From Rostratula benghalensis (Eukaryota; Chordata; Aves; Charadriiformes; Rostratulidae): a stretch of DNA of 64,000 nucleotides. The notes beneath the pieces are model-generated. The model made no database searches and was not told the origin of the DNA. It was given only the letters and a program-made list of their open reading frames with translations. Positions 34,321 through 46,752 of the stretch are shown piece by piece. Made by a program: the position numbers and the translations under genes. The stretch spans positions 663,717 to 727,716 of the forward strand of contig VXAI01000338.1 of assembly GCA_013399305.1 (NCBI GenBank), read 5' to 3'. Numbering within the stretch: position 1 is the first letter of the stretch; each line of letters begins with the position of its first letter.

Positions 34321-37300
34321 GAAAGCCTAGTGGTGGGGAAAATCAGCAGTTGACGTTAATTTGTGTTTGGTTACTTAATGCTTAACTGTCTCAGTCTTTC
34401 AGTACTTAAGCTTGCCAGACCTGCCGTACACTGCAGTTGCTGGGGAGAACATAATTTTAGCTGAAGAGAATGACAGGGAGAGAATCTTATTTCCAGTAGT
34501 GGAGAGCAGTGTGGTTAACTCTCTAGTGTTCATGCAGTTCTCAATTTGCATGACTCAATAGAATGTTTTTAAAGGAGTTAAACTGATTTCTATGTATGCA
34601 AGATGATGGGGTGAATGTGCTGCTGGTCGTGTTAGAAGTCCCAAACACATTCATTTTGAGATCTCCCTTTACTTTCTTTCTTGATACCCCATTTTAAACA
34701 TCCTTTCTCAGTAAAAAAATCTTCCTGATTTACGTTGTGAAAGCTGTGAGAAAATAAAGTGACCCTTTTAAGAAACATCATACGATCATTTTGCAATCTT
34801 TCTTTAGACTGGATGGAGTAAGTCTTAGATTTCTTAGATTTCACAAGGTCCTGCCTGAGTAGCAGAACTAGTGAAGCCTGACCTCCCCGCATGATTCTTT
34901 CGTATTCCTTCTCCGCGTCATCACCGTACCTTTGTTTTTCCCTCTGTCCTTCCATGTCTGGCTCTTCTGCTGTTTCTCTGACATACAGGTAGAAGCAACT
35001 CTCTCCCACGTCCCCCATGTGCCTGCCAGCCATCAGGCACTGTCTTCTGGCGCTGTTACAAACTGCTAAAGCAGGTAGTGCAGTTAGCTCTTTAGCATTT
35101 GACAGATCAATCAAAACAGCTAAGCTCACGCTGCAGCCTTTGGTAGAAGCACTGTACCATTCTTGTGAACATAATCACCGTTTTTCATGAAACTTGTATG
35201 AGATTATTTATCTTGGAGACTGCTCCCTAGCTTTCAGTTAATCTTGGAGCTGGTGTACTAGTATAAAATGATTGCATAAACCTCTTGGAGAGGTGGGGGA
35301 GGAGCTTATACCAAATGAAGAGCTATATTGGAAGAAATAACTCTGCGACAAGAACGGGACCCTCAAACATGTATTGCTGAGTTTGCTAAAACTTACCTTA
35401 CCAAGGGTTGTAGGTTGCTATGACACTTGGTTGTGCATACCAGCAGTGCTAACAGAAAGCAGCCAGCTGGGACCAGTTTTTAAAGCTGACAATTTATATT
35501 CAAGAATAGGGATGTGTTTTCTGCCTATGCTAAATAAACTTATTAGGAGATCCGATTCCAGTCTGTGACATAAAGGGAACTCTAAAAGTAGTGTCACATT
35601 GAACTTGTTTAATAAAGCTATTTAACATGGCTGCTCTGGATCCTGTCTTTGTTTCAGCAAGCATCTGGCTACACTTGCAATTTGAGAATAATCAAGGGTA
35701 GATTGCTTTCCTTAGTGCTTTGTGCAGTGGTGCTTACAACCATGACTGGAGCCCTGGAATTGTATTATAGTTTGAACTCTGACATGCATCTAACTGCATA
35801 GTTTCTTGTAAAGTGAATAGATCTCAGCCCTTTTGGCTACATTGCAGTAATATTTTTTTTTCTACCTGACATTGTGCATGTTATGTAGATGGGTATAACT
35901 CTGCCTAAAAGGTACAGCCATATTCCATTGGTTTGAGAACTTAAATGATACATCTTGCATCCTGTTTCTTGCTACTTTTACACTGTTGAGGCAGACAAGA
36001 AATGAAAGAGTTAGAATAGTGTATTTTTTTCATTATCATAATCCTGCTTTGTTGTATGATGTAAATTTTCCTTCTTTATCTTTCAGAGATGGAGATTATT
36101 AACTCTTATGTCTGAAGATGCCTGTGTCTCATATACACATCAGTCTGGGCAGCTTTCAGGAATGCTGCCTGCCTGGTGTCTCCTCTTGTCTGGGTTGCTG
36201 CCTCCTCTAACCTGTCAGAGCAGCAGGGCTTTTAGGGGCAAAATGTCATGAGCTGCCTTGTCTCAGGAGACTGCCTAAAAACAGACAGTGGTTAGATAGC
36301 TTACATGCAAAATGTGCATGTTCTGTATGGAAGGTACGTATATAGCATTCTTGCTGGAAAAGCTTTCAGGAGCTTTTACCTGTTACCTCAACAAGATCCT
36401 GCAATCTAGGCAACAGTCAAGTTGTCCTACTCTATTAGTAAGTTTAGCAGAGTGATTCCTGCATCTTAGGCAAATACAAGTAAAACATGGACAAATTCTG
36501 TTGAACAGCTTGGGAGATGCTCTTTCTGAGAGAATGAACTTTTCTTGATCTTGTTTCCCTTCTCTTGGCTTCCTGTCCATCTTCAGGGAAGACTTGCAAG
36601 CAAAATGCTCCACTCTGAGAGGGTATTGACGCTGATATTGTGCAGATGTAGTGACTTTCATAATCTTTCTGTCTTAAGCACACACATCAATCTAACTGCA
36701 AAAAAAGGATTGTTTAGAGTAGACAAACCAAAACAGTTGTGGGACTAGGTGCAAAAAGATTTTGCAGCCTTCTGTGGGGAGGTGTTGGGACTTGTAGCAA
36801 AATGCATCAAGCCACAGTCTGCATAGCTATGAGGAACAGAATACATAGTTGTGATACCATCTCATTTGAGCCGTACTGTTTCTGCTTGTGGTGTTTCAAT
36901 AGTGCAGTTGTTTTGTGAGCCTGTGTGCTCTCTGGAATGATACAATGCTTGTGATTGCCCATTGAGTCACCTGTGGCAGTGAAAAGTCTTGAGTAGGAAG
37001 ATATCTTCCAAAGCAAATGTTGAAAACTTGCATTTGGTGGTTAAAGCAGGACCTTACAATGCTGCCATTTGTAAAACACAAGAAGCTAAGTGTTTTCTAC
37101 ATTATTCTACTTAATTGCCTGATGCAAGATTCTACAAAGACCTTACTTTTACTTACTTTTTTCTTCGTTATTGGAAAGCTGAGTTGGGTTTGCAAGAAAA
37201 AGCCCTGGTTCCCATTTTCATCTGAAATATGAACTCTGCTTTACATTCCTGACCCGTAACAGAGCTGTTCCAAAAACATGCCTTTTCTCCACCAAAGCAG

Positions 37301-40240
37301 CATGTGTTGAATTATAATGGCCCATCCTGCAATGCAGACATTTTAATTTTCAACAGGCATGAACTTCTGCAAGGGGGTGAAAGTTCGGGGGGCGGGGGGA
37401 GGCTAACTCAGAAAATATGAACAAAAATATGCTCCTTTCCCAACTCTCTGTTCTTTAGAGTGTTCTCACTAAAAGAAATTAAAACCAGAAAGAGTTTTAA
37501 AACGATTTTTATCTTGAGAAGAACTTGATGCCTGTTTGAGGTTTTGGAATGTAGGTCATGAATTAAAAGCCATCTTATGTTTGTGTACAACTTCACAGTA
37601 TTTAGATGGTGGCTGAAAAATACACCTTTGTCTGAGGGCTAAAAAAGGTAATTATGTATAATGGGCAAAGATAACTGACTGTCTTGCTTAGCTGGCATTT
37701 TGGTCTAGAGGAAGGGGAGCTTTCTGCAATCAGGGCTTTCCACTGAACACACTGAAATTCTTCACGCCTTGTAAAGCATGTTGTCTGCAAGTTGTGTGCA
37801 TGTTGTTGAGCTGGTTAATTTTGTCTCCTGCTGTATCTGTTGCTGCTACTCATCTGGCTCCATTCCAAGCAGAAGCTAAGCCGTTTGCCTAATGGAATAG
37901 GAAGTTCTTGCTGGTGCCTTCTGGTTGCAGCTTTGTGTAGCTCAGAGAATGAGCAGCCCAAGAGGTAGCTGCTGTGGTTAATAGAGGTACAAATTGTGCT
38001 GTACATCTGAAAAAACTTATGGGAAAGGGTTTCATGGGGAAGCTGGGTAGAAGTAGCTGAAGACCTTAAATTGTGGTGATGGATTGACTACTGTTTAGTG
38101 CTAGACACCTCTACTTGACTTCTCCAAAGAAGAGGAGCATCCATTTTTTTGCAAAAGCATATCCAGCATAATCCACCTTGGTATACAGGTTACTGGAATA
38201 ACACTATGAGTCATTGGTGCGGTAGAGATGGCATGTATTGCTCCTTGTACATTCTCAGGCAGTCGTATGAAGCAGTAGGGTGTTATGTATCCTAACAATA
38301 GGGAGCACGTATCTGTTTCAATGACCTATAAGTCCTGTCTGACAACGTGGTACAGGGAATTAAAGCAAGGCATCGGCGCGCTGTCTGTTTTCCTAGAGCC
38401 CATTTTATGCAAGAATTCTCTTCTGACAGAATTTGGTGGTAAAGGTTCTGTTGTTTTAAAGACAACTAAAAAAAAAAAAAAAGTGCAAGTATCGCATGTG
38501 TTTTGATATGTGAGTAGATGAGCTCTACAGATGCAGTGAGAAAAGGCAGCAACTTAAAAATGTGGATCAGTGTTTTATGTCTCTTCAGCAAAAATGCTGA
38601 AATAGGAGGAAATTGTTAAATCAATGCAATGAATTCTAAACAAATGATGCTTTCCTTGCCCTGACCAGCCTGTAGTTTCTGTTGACCTTATTACTCTGGC
38701 TTATTGATCATCCCTGAGATGTACAGGGGTACAGGTCATGCACCTTAATACTGGGGGAAATTTGTGCTTAGTTTCTCTGAGTCCATTTCAAAATACTTAT
38801 GTGGAAGTGTGTGAATTTTCTTTCTTTTCTTTGAGCGATTATAAATTTTCCCGGATTCCTATCCATGTTCAGAGAGTGACTGTGAAGTGAGTGTTTTGAA
38901 GAAACCTAATCTTTTTTACCATTTTGAAGACTACCTGTATTTGAGCCAACTGTGTGGCATGCAGGTAAACATAGATAATACAGCTAAATCTAGCTGATTG
39001 TCACTATGGAACGGGTCACCATGATAACATGCTCCAACCTCTCACCTAAACAGTTAAGGAACTGGAATGCTTTAACCATGGAAATCCATTATAATTGTAC
39101 CCTTTGAATGGATTCTTTGCCCTTTTTTCAGCTGTTGGTGCAAGAAATGCCCTTTTGTGCTGTCTTCAGAAACAGAACAAAAGTATTCTTGAGTACTGTG
39201 CATCATCCTAGATGTCATGAGCCTCTTTTTCATAGCTTGTTCCAGTTCTGTTATGACTGAGTTTATTGCAGGGGTCCACAGTGTATTACCCAGATACAGA
39301 TGATTTGCAGGCTCAGTTTAGAAGGGTGAATTTCAAGATGAGTTTTATGTATTATTCTTTTAAAAATAAACATGAGTATTTGTTCCAGCTTGTGTTCCTA
39401 AATACCAACTCTCTTTCTGTCCCAGAAAATGTATTAAACCAGTGAAGTAGTTGATATATTTTCTACACTTAGTGCAGAGAAAGCCTTTTTAGACGAATGT
39501 TTTCGGTATGATATATACTTTTTATCTGTACAATCCCTAACACAAACAAGCAACAAAAAAAGTCTTTATGTGTAGCAGGTTCCTATTGCACTGTGGTAAT
39601 ACTCCCACATAAACTAAGATTTGGACACAGTTACTTTCTCCTTTATGTTGAAATTCTAGCTATGCTGGAAGGGCAGGTGAAGTACTATTTTGATGGTTGT
39701 TTTCTTTTGTGTCCTTGTGATCTGCTCAAGCACACAGAGATTCACTGACTGTATCCAACAGAGAGATGCATTTTTGGTAAAATAAATTGTGAGTTCTGCC
39801 AGAGCTGTCTGGGAGTGGTCTCCAAGGTAACCAGGCTTTTCCTGGCATAATTCAATAGTTCTGTCTAAAACAAGAGCTGGTATTTGCCATTTTGATGCAG
39901 TAGCTACACATCATATTTTGAGACACAAATAGTTAGCTCTCTGTTTATGGACCAGTATTTTACTTAGATATCATGAATGTAAGACAGGCTCTGTCACCTC
40001 TCTAAATGGGTTCATAGTTCAGTCCCAAGCTCTCAGTGTTGGAAGAAACCACATGTTAAAGCATGTTCAACGTCTGGGGTTGAGAATAAATCTTTTTCTT
40101 CTTGTCTTCCCAGTGATTTCTCCTTCAGCCAACTAAAAGCAGTATTAACTTGCTCTGGTGGTGCATATGCAGACAGTGAAATATGTAATGAAACCTGTAT
40201 GGTCTCTTTTTTTTTTTTTTCTTTCCTCTTTTTTTTTTTT

Positions 40241-40241
40241 N
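40241..40241. other. Single ambiguous base between T-runs
   Basis: One N at the end of a T-rich stretch (two runs of 12 or more T from 40,207). It is probably an uncertain homopolymer length. Confidence 0.9.
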
Positions 40242-40793
40242 AGACCAAATAAATTCTTCTTAGACATAATCAATTTTGATGTCCTGAAAATAATTAAAAT
40301 GTTGCACTGCAACACCTAATTTTTCTAGGTCTGCTGGCATGTGCGGATTTTGTTTTTATTGCCCTTTTATTTGTGTGTTGCAGTCTCATGCAAACAACAT
40401 ATGGATCATAAAAGACACAGTATGTTATTTTGGACTTCAAATTGAAATACTATCGTTGCTTTATGCAAAATATGACGTCTCTTAAAATAGCAGTGGCATG
40501 ACTTGTTCCAGTGCTTGTGGTAACTCAGACCATGTATAGTGTGTCAGGATGTATGGAGTGCCTTGATAAAGCTCAGTTAGACTGGCTGTCATCCACTTTC
40601 CACTTCAGTTTTCCTGTTTGACATTAAATGTTTGGAAAACTCCTTGCATAGGCATAGAAATAAAAGAATGATGCATTATAAAATAAAACAAAGCTAAGGA
40701 AGTGGCTATCTACACACAAAGCTCAATATTAATCATAAACTTCTAATTTATTTCCAAAGTAATGTAGTATTCTCATTTCTTTTTTCTTTCGTT

Positions 40794-40892
40794 AACCAAA
40801 AAAACCCAAAATGAATGAACAAATCCAAAACCCAACCAACAAAAACCCCATACACCCCCCAACCCACACCAAAACAAAATCCCAAAAAACCC
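40794..40892. repeat. A/C-rich low-complexity tract
   Basis: About 100 bases made almost only of A and C on the + strand (AACCC, CCAAAA and CAACC-type units) with no fixed period. Similar tracts recur in this intron. Confidence 0.75.
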
Positions 40893-41765
40893 TTGAGCTG
40901 GAATGATGGAATTCTCTTTCCCTTCACTTATACCTGTTGTTGATTCTTTGTTTTAATTTCCAGTGTGAAAAACTAATGCATCAAAGCCTCTGAGCTCTTC
41001 TCAGTGCACCATGGAGGCTGGCTGCAGGTAACCTTGCAGCAGTTGTGAAGCCTTGGCCTGTTGTTCGATATCTTGTCCCATAGATAGCATCTGGGCTAAG
41101 AGAAAGTGGCATTGGAGATGGCCAGCCTGTAGTGACCATAAATGAGCCCAGTTTTACAAAGAGAAGCATAGTAAAAACAGTCCAGTGTACTGGGCAGACA
41201 TTCAGCAGGCAGCCTGAGGCAACGTGTTGTGTCAGGGGCTGAGTACAAAGCCTTGGACAGCTGCAGCACAGAGGTTTAATTTATAGTGACGTTGCAGAGT
41301 GCCTGCCAAAACTTTCCTCACTCCCAAGGAAACACTTTCCAGTGCATAATCATTCAGGCTTGTAGAGTTCTTTGGGGATGCTGAAGAGTACTTTGGATTT
41401 TTTTCCTCAAGCGGATAGCGATGTTCTGTGGTGAGATTATGGAGGACTTGTCTGTTCACACTTCGCTGTAATTTCTGTAGTCACTACAGTAATATTACTC
41501 CCATATATTGCTAAGAGCAGTATCTTCAGTGTAACCTTTTCTGGAAAAGTAACAGGAGGTTGATTTCACTGCCTTAGCTTTGTCAGTCTTTTCCCACTCA
41601 AACAATATACTAGGCCAAAAGCTTTTAAAATTTGATTTCTCAGAAGTAATTGTAGGGCTGTTGTGAAATACTATGTGGAGTTTTCCAAATGGAAATGCAT
41701 TTTTAAATGCAGTGTAGTTTTTTTAGAAGAATAAACCAAAACTGATATGTTTTGATACTTCAGCA

Positions 41766-41793
41766 GGGGTTTTTTTGGTTTGTTTTTTTTTTC
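41766..41793. repeat. T/G-rich low-complexity tract
   Basis: A short G4T7GGTTTG-T tract with T-runs, similar in composition to the reverse complement of the A/C-rich tracts nearby. Confidence 0.6.
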
Positions 41794-42879
41794 CGAGAAC
41801 ATAGAGAACAAGTTCTTGGGAGCTTTCTTTTCAAATTCATATTTAGATATGTAAACAAGATATTTAACTTTCAAAATGGCTGGTTCAACAAATAGTTCAA
41901 TATTTCTATAGTAAATTCTGCAGGCCATAAAATATACTTAGTTTGAGAGAAGATAGTCTACTGATGTTGCATTCTTTCACAGCAAAGATGTGTCCTCACC
42001 CGCTGTCAGAATGTCTGTTTTATACATCCTCATGTTTTTATTCAAACCCTAAATTAAAGTATGGTTGTAGCCTAGTCCTCAGTTCAGACTTCAACCCTTG
42101 ATCCAAGTTATCATTAATTGCTCTTCCCAAAGACTATAGAAATCGGTGGCTGGGGCATGAGAAGACCATACAATCCAAAGCATTTCAGCATTCTGCCTTT
42201 GTGGTTAAGAGAGCACAGTTGAATTCAGTGGCTTTAAACCATTGTTGTTTTGCAGTCATCTAAAAAATGCTGGGCTGGTGATGCAGGTCTTGCCTGCTGA
42301 ATTCAAGATTACTGCCTTGGTTGTCTTAGGTATCTTTGGATACTTGAGAATGAGCTAAGAGGTCAGTAAGAACCTGTACCATACAGGTTTCTTAACAGCA
42401 GGAGCTTCTTTCTTACGAATATGCTTGTGGTGAGGTGAAACACTGGTGGTGGGTAGTGATTTTCTATTTCCCATCTCACTGTTGAAGAAAACCAGTTAGC
42501 TGCTTTTTCAGGGCAGTGTTTCTGGTGTGACCTGATCCTGGTGCCCATCAGGTTGTATGGATACCAGTGTATCAGTGATTTTTTTTGCTCTGTAAAGCAG
42601 GAGAGGGAATAGGAGCTGTGGTGCAAAATGCAAAAGAGCTGAACAGATTTATTTTAAGAACAACAATTGCTGGTTCAGACTGAGAATCGCTAGTCTTTTG
42701 TTTCCAGTTGTGCCTGTCAGTGTGTATCTAGGAAAGAGCAAGCACTGAGCAAGTGCATGTGACAGTCTTGTGAGACTGCACTTCTGCAACTTTTCCAGCT
42801 GCAATGGCATTTTAGAGAAAGAGACCAACACTGCACATTGGTGAACAGCTTAAATGTACAGTTGGTATATGGTCCATAG

Positions 42880-42921
42880 TTGGTTTTTTGGTGTGGTTTG
42901 GGTTTTGGGGTTTTTTTTTTT
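42880..42921. repeat. T/G-rich low-complexity tract
   Basis: Alternating T-runs and G-runs (TGGTTTTTTGG, GGGTTTTGGGG, then T12). This is the opposite-strand equivalent of the A/C tracts at 40,794 and 49,503. Confidence 0.7.
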
Positions 42922-43849
42922 CCTTCCCTGATGATTCCTAGCGCTTTGATTTTGTAGGGACTGGATTGGGGGTCAGGAAACATGGATGCTTCTCCTGGCT
43001 TATTTATGTAGTCAATTGGCTTCTTGATTTCTGCTGCCTCTCAAAACGTTTATGTTGATGTGGTTCAGTGTACATGCTCTTATGGAAAAGGATACTTTAG
43101 TGCATGCTCTTTTAGTGGCTGCCAAGGCCTTGTCTCTGTTGCAGAACAAGGTATTATTACATAGGGAAAGACTGTAACATGGTAGTTTTAGAAAGGCCTC
43201 GGAGTAATTATATCTCTCAGTCTCCAGTAATATTCCCTTGCTAGTTTTGCCCCTATGAGAAATGAAACTACTGCAGTTTGTCATTTTTCCTTACATTTCT
43301 TACTGGAATCAGCTGACTCTTCTCGTAGCCTGATGTGAGTTGTGGGTGGATTTAAACTACATACAATAAAAGTAGCGGGTTTTTATAGAAGCGCTAGACA
43401 TACGTGCTTAGTTAAGGCATTTGTGTATACTTTCATGAATAGTGCCCTCAATACAATGAGGATCCGAGTGATAACAATGTACTGAATGGTTACCATTGAT
43501 TCCAACTGATTGTGTGAAATATTTGAATAACTAAGATATTGATTACTTCGGTTCTACATATTTAGGTAATTAATTAATTGAAAAGTATTTTACTTATCAT
43601 GGTTGATGGGGCTGATTTTCTTTTCAACATTTTTTTTAATTGAACCTTTACATAATGACTAAAATAATATTCTTTATATGCATAATCTGAGTTGACGTGT
43701 ATTCTTTTCTTTTGCTTAGATATTTTTAAAAGGGAAGCTTCTTTTCATTTGCAAATAGTCCTTTGAACTTTTTTCCTAGCATTTTCATGTTAAATTAATG
43801 TGAAGTAGTAATAAACCACAGACTGTTTTCAAAGTTTATAAAGGTAAAC

Positions 43850-43891
43850 TTTTTAAAGCTACATAAAGTGTTTTTAAAGCAACATAAAGTG
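43850..43891. repeat. Tandem duplication of a 21-base unit
   Basis: Two adjacent 21-base copies starting TTTTTAAAGC and ending ACATAAAGTG, with one difference (T or A at unit position 11). This is a recent-looking local duplication. Confidence 0.9.
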
Positions 43892-46718
43892 TTGCTGCAG
43901 AAGGGTGTAGCAAGTAAGTACTTCATTGTATATATGTAGCTGAGCGGTGTTTGTAACAATAATGGTGGATGCTTTACTGTAGTTTAAGAGTGATACCTAT
44001 TTCTTTTCCAAGACAAGGTTTAAGAATATTTATCTTGGAGGCTTCTATAAAACCCTGCTTATTTGTGTAATACCTTTTTAAAATAGCTAGCCAGATGGAC
44101 CCAGGGAATGCTTGTGCATGTCACATATGTCTAACGCCTTTCCTTCTCCTGGGACCAAACTACATTACATCATATTTTATGATTACAAGACAGAATTTTA
44201 GTGGAACTTAGCCATATGGTTGAGTCATCTGTTCTCTTCAGTTTTGGAAGGATTATGCTAGCATCTTCAAAAGACTGTTAAATTTATTGGCTTTTTTAAC
44301 CCATAAAATTTGGAAACCTTCTGCTGTCTCTGGCAATGAAAACTACCCCATTTTCAGCTTATTTATATGATCCTTTGCAGTTATTAACTGAATCTGTTAA
44401 AGATGTTGCTATAGGATGCAAAAAATATGCTTGTATGTTTCGGGTTTTCTGTCCCATGAGATTGAAGGGAACCCCAAAGATGTGTGAATTGGATTTCTAA
44501 AAGAATAAAAAAAAAAAACCCCAATGAACCCACATTCTTTGCATTTTTGTCATTACTCACAAAGCTCTTAAGCATTATCTCTTCTTCCTTGAAGACTTAA
44601 AACCTGTTACAAATCCTTGCTCTCCCTCTCTCACTCCACTCTTTCACATAAATTATTGAAAACCATGTTTTGAAAAGGATGAGAATTACCTCGCCACTGA
44701 CTGGCCATTTACTCCTGGGAAAAGTCTAAACTGAGCAGTTATTAATTCAAAGTTGTCACATTAGATGCACTCCACAGAATCCAAAATAGCCTTAGTGTGT
44801 AGTCTCAGTCGTTAAAATGGATGTAAAGTAAATGGGCACACTCCCCATCCCACACCACCTAGGGATATTTGTCAGGTAAGCATCAAAGGGGTAGGATGGC
44901 TTTAGAATAAAGTTTTATAAGATTTATATTATTATTAGGCATTTTTCTCTCATGCCAGCCCCTCCATGGACCTTGACAAAAAGGTTAAGGCTGTAACAGG
45001 GATGGTTTTTGATGATGGGAAAAGGACTGGTAGCACAGCAGATCCACTTTATATGGGAATGTGTGCTCTGTCTCCAAAGATGCTCTGTGCACTGTACTGC
45101 CCTTCAGGATTTTATGCTTTGTGCATCTTTTCGCTGTAGATTTTTAATTCTCAGTGGCTTTGTACTGGGAGGGTGAAAATCTCTGGGTTGCTGAGCTGCT
45201 GAGCTCTCTAATTATGAAAAATGTGCATGGATCTTGTGAATAAATCAGAATATGAGATAAGCAACCTGAAACAGGACTTCTCAATGTATCAGCAACAGTA
45301 TTCCTCACAGAGAGGGATCAACACTACAACAAACAAGTCCTTGGCAGCACTTATCTCTGCTAAGAGTAACTTGATGATGTGCCATGCAAATATATTCCAG
45401 TCTAGAAGTAAAGAGCCAAGTGAATTCTTAATTTAAAAAAATAATAAAAATGTCTGTTTGTGTCATCTTGTGTGAATAACTATAGCATGTTTGATGAGGT
45501 GCAGGGTATCCAAATTATCAAGAATGCTGTATCAATAGCAGTTAACACTCAAATCACACATGGATAAGAATATTCAAATGAAAATGAGAGGGTTACCTGG
45601 GAGTAGACTTGTCGATTAATACTGAACTGGGGTGGTTGTGCCAGGCAGCAGATAGCTCAATCACTGATCAAACGGGCAAGAGTTAAACCCCAGGGATAGC
45701 TTGGGGCAGCAGAAACTGAGTTTCTGTAGGCTGCCTGGAAGATGGTGTGCAAGCTATGGCACTGATCAGATGAAATGTGAGGCCATCCAGGCCTGCTGAA
45801 GAGAAAAATCTACATAAAGGCTGTGCACGTTATTATTCATCCCTGAAGAGAAATGAAGCTCCTTCTGCAGATGAGGCCTAAGGGAAGGAACCAGGGTGAG
45901 TGCCTGCTTGTTCTTTCCATCCTTTTACTTATGGAGAGACACGTGTGGGCAGTTGATGTTCCACATACAGAGTCTGACGCATGAAAGACTTGTTTGATTC
46001 TCAGGGCGTGTGATGCAGAGGATAAACAACGTGGGAAGATGTGGTGGTGTGAAATCTCACATGGTCTTCTCTGGCTGCTGAAGTGGATTTTGTTTTCATG
46101 CAAAACAAGTGCTTGCTTTCCCAATCTCCTAAGTCCAACTGGAAATGTATTTTAAGTATAACTTCCCTGCGACTCTTGGATTATCCTTCACTGCACCCAT
46201 AGAAGCAAAAGCAGCTAAGCTTAGCTTGCTGTCTTATTAACACTTGATTTTGGAGACTGATGAATATTTGATATTGAGGTCAATCCATGGCACAAACATC
46301 TGTCAGTGGCCTTATGAAGATAAGACAGATAGTGAAACATTTTGCCTCCTTTTGTAGTCGTGAAGTACTTGCGGAGATCGAGTTGAGCCCTTGAAGACTC
46401 CAAACAAAATAATTTCTTGGAATAGGGATTTGTCTCTATGTATGCACTGTGTTTTGTTTGGCTTTATCATGGATTTCAGAATAGAAGGCTATAACCCAGT
46501 AACAGTGGATATGTTCTTTACAAGAATGACAAATCCAACTATAAATAGACTGTTTTCCTACTCTGAAAAGTTTTGAGATTTTAATACCTTTTGAAATTGC
46601 ATTGCTTCCTACATTGGCATTCTAGTAGTTACAAAGAATAATGTGTGTTGAAAAGTGACTGTCTAAGATGTTTTCTGGCACTTGTGAAGAATATCAAGAT
46701 TCTTCTAGTTTTGTCAAA

Positions 46719-46752
46719 TAATCTACTTTGCTTTGTCAAGTAAAGTAGATTA
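46719..46752. repeat. Hairpin-forming inverted repeat
   Basis: TAATCTACTTT and its exact reverse complement AAAGTAGATTA flank a 12-base spacer. Three more pairs are possible inside the spacer after one mismatch. It is too short and isolated to call a transposon or a microRNA precursor. Confidence 0.75.

Noticed and set aside
38285..38506. Retroposed gene copy with poly(A) at about 38,470
   Set aside because: No source gene is recognised, no target-site duplication is seen, and poly(A) retrocopies are rare in birds because CR1 does not use poly(A).
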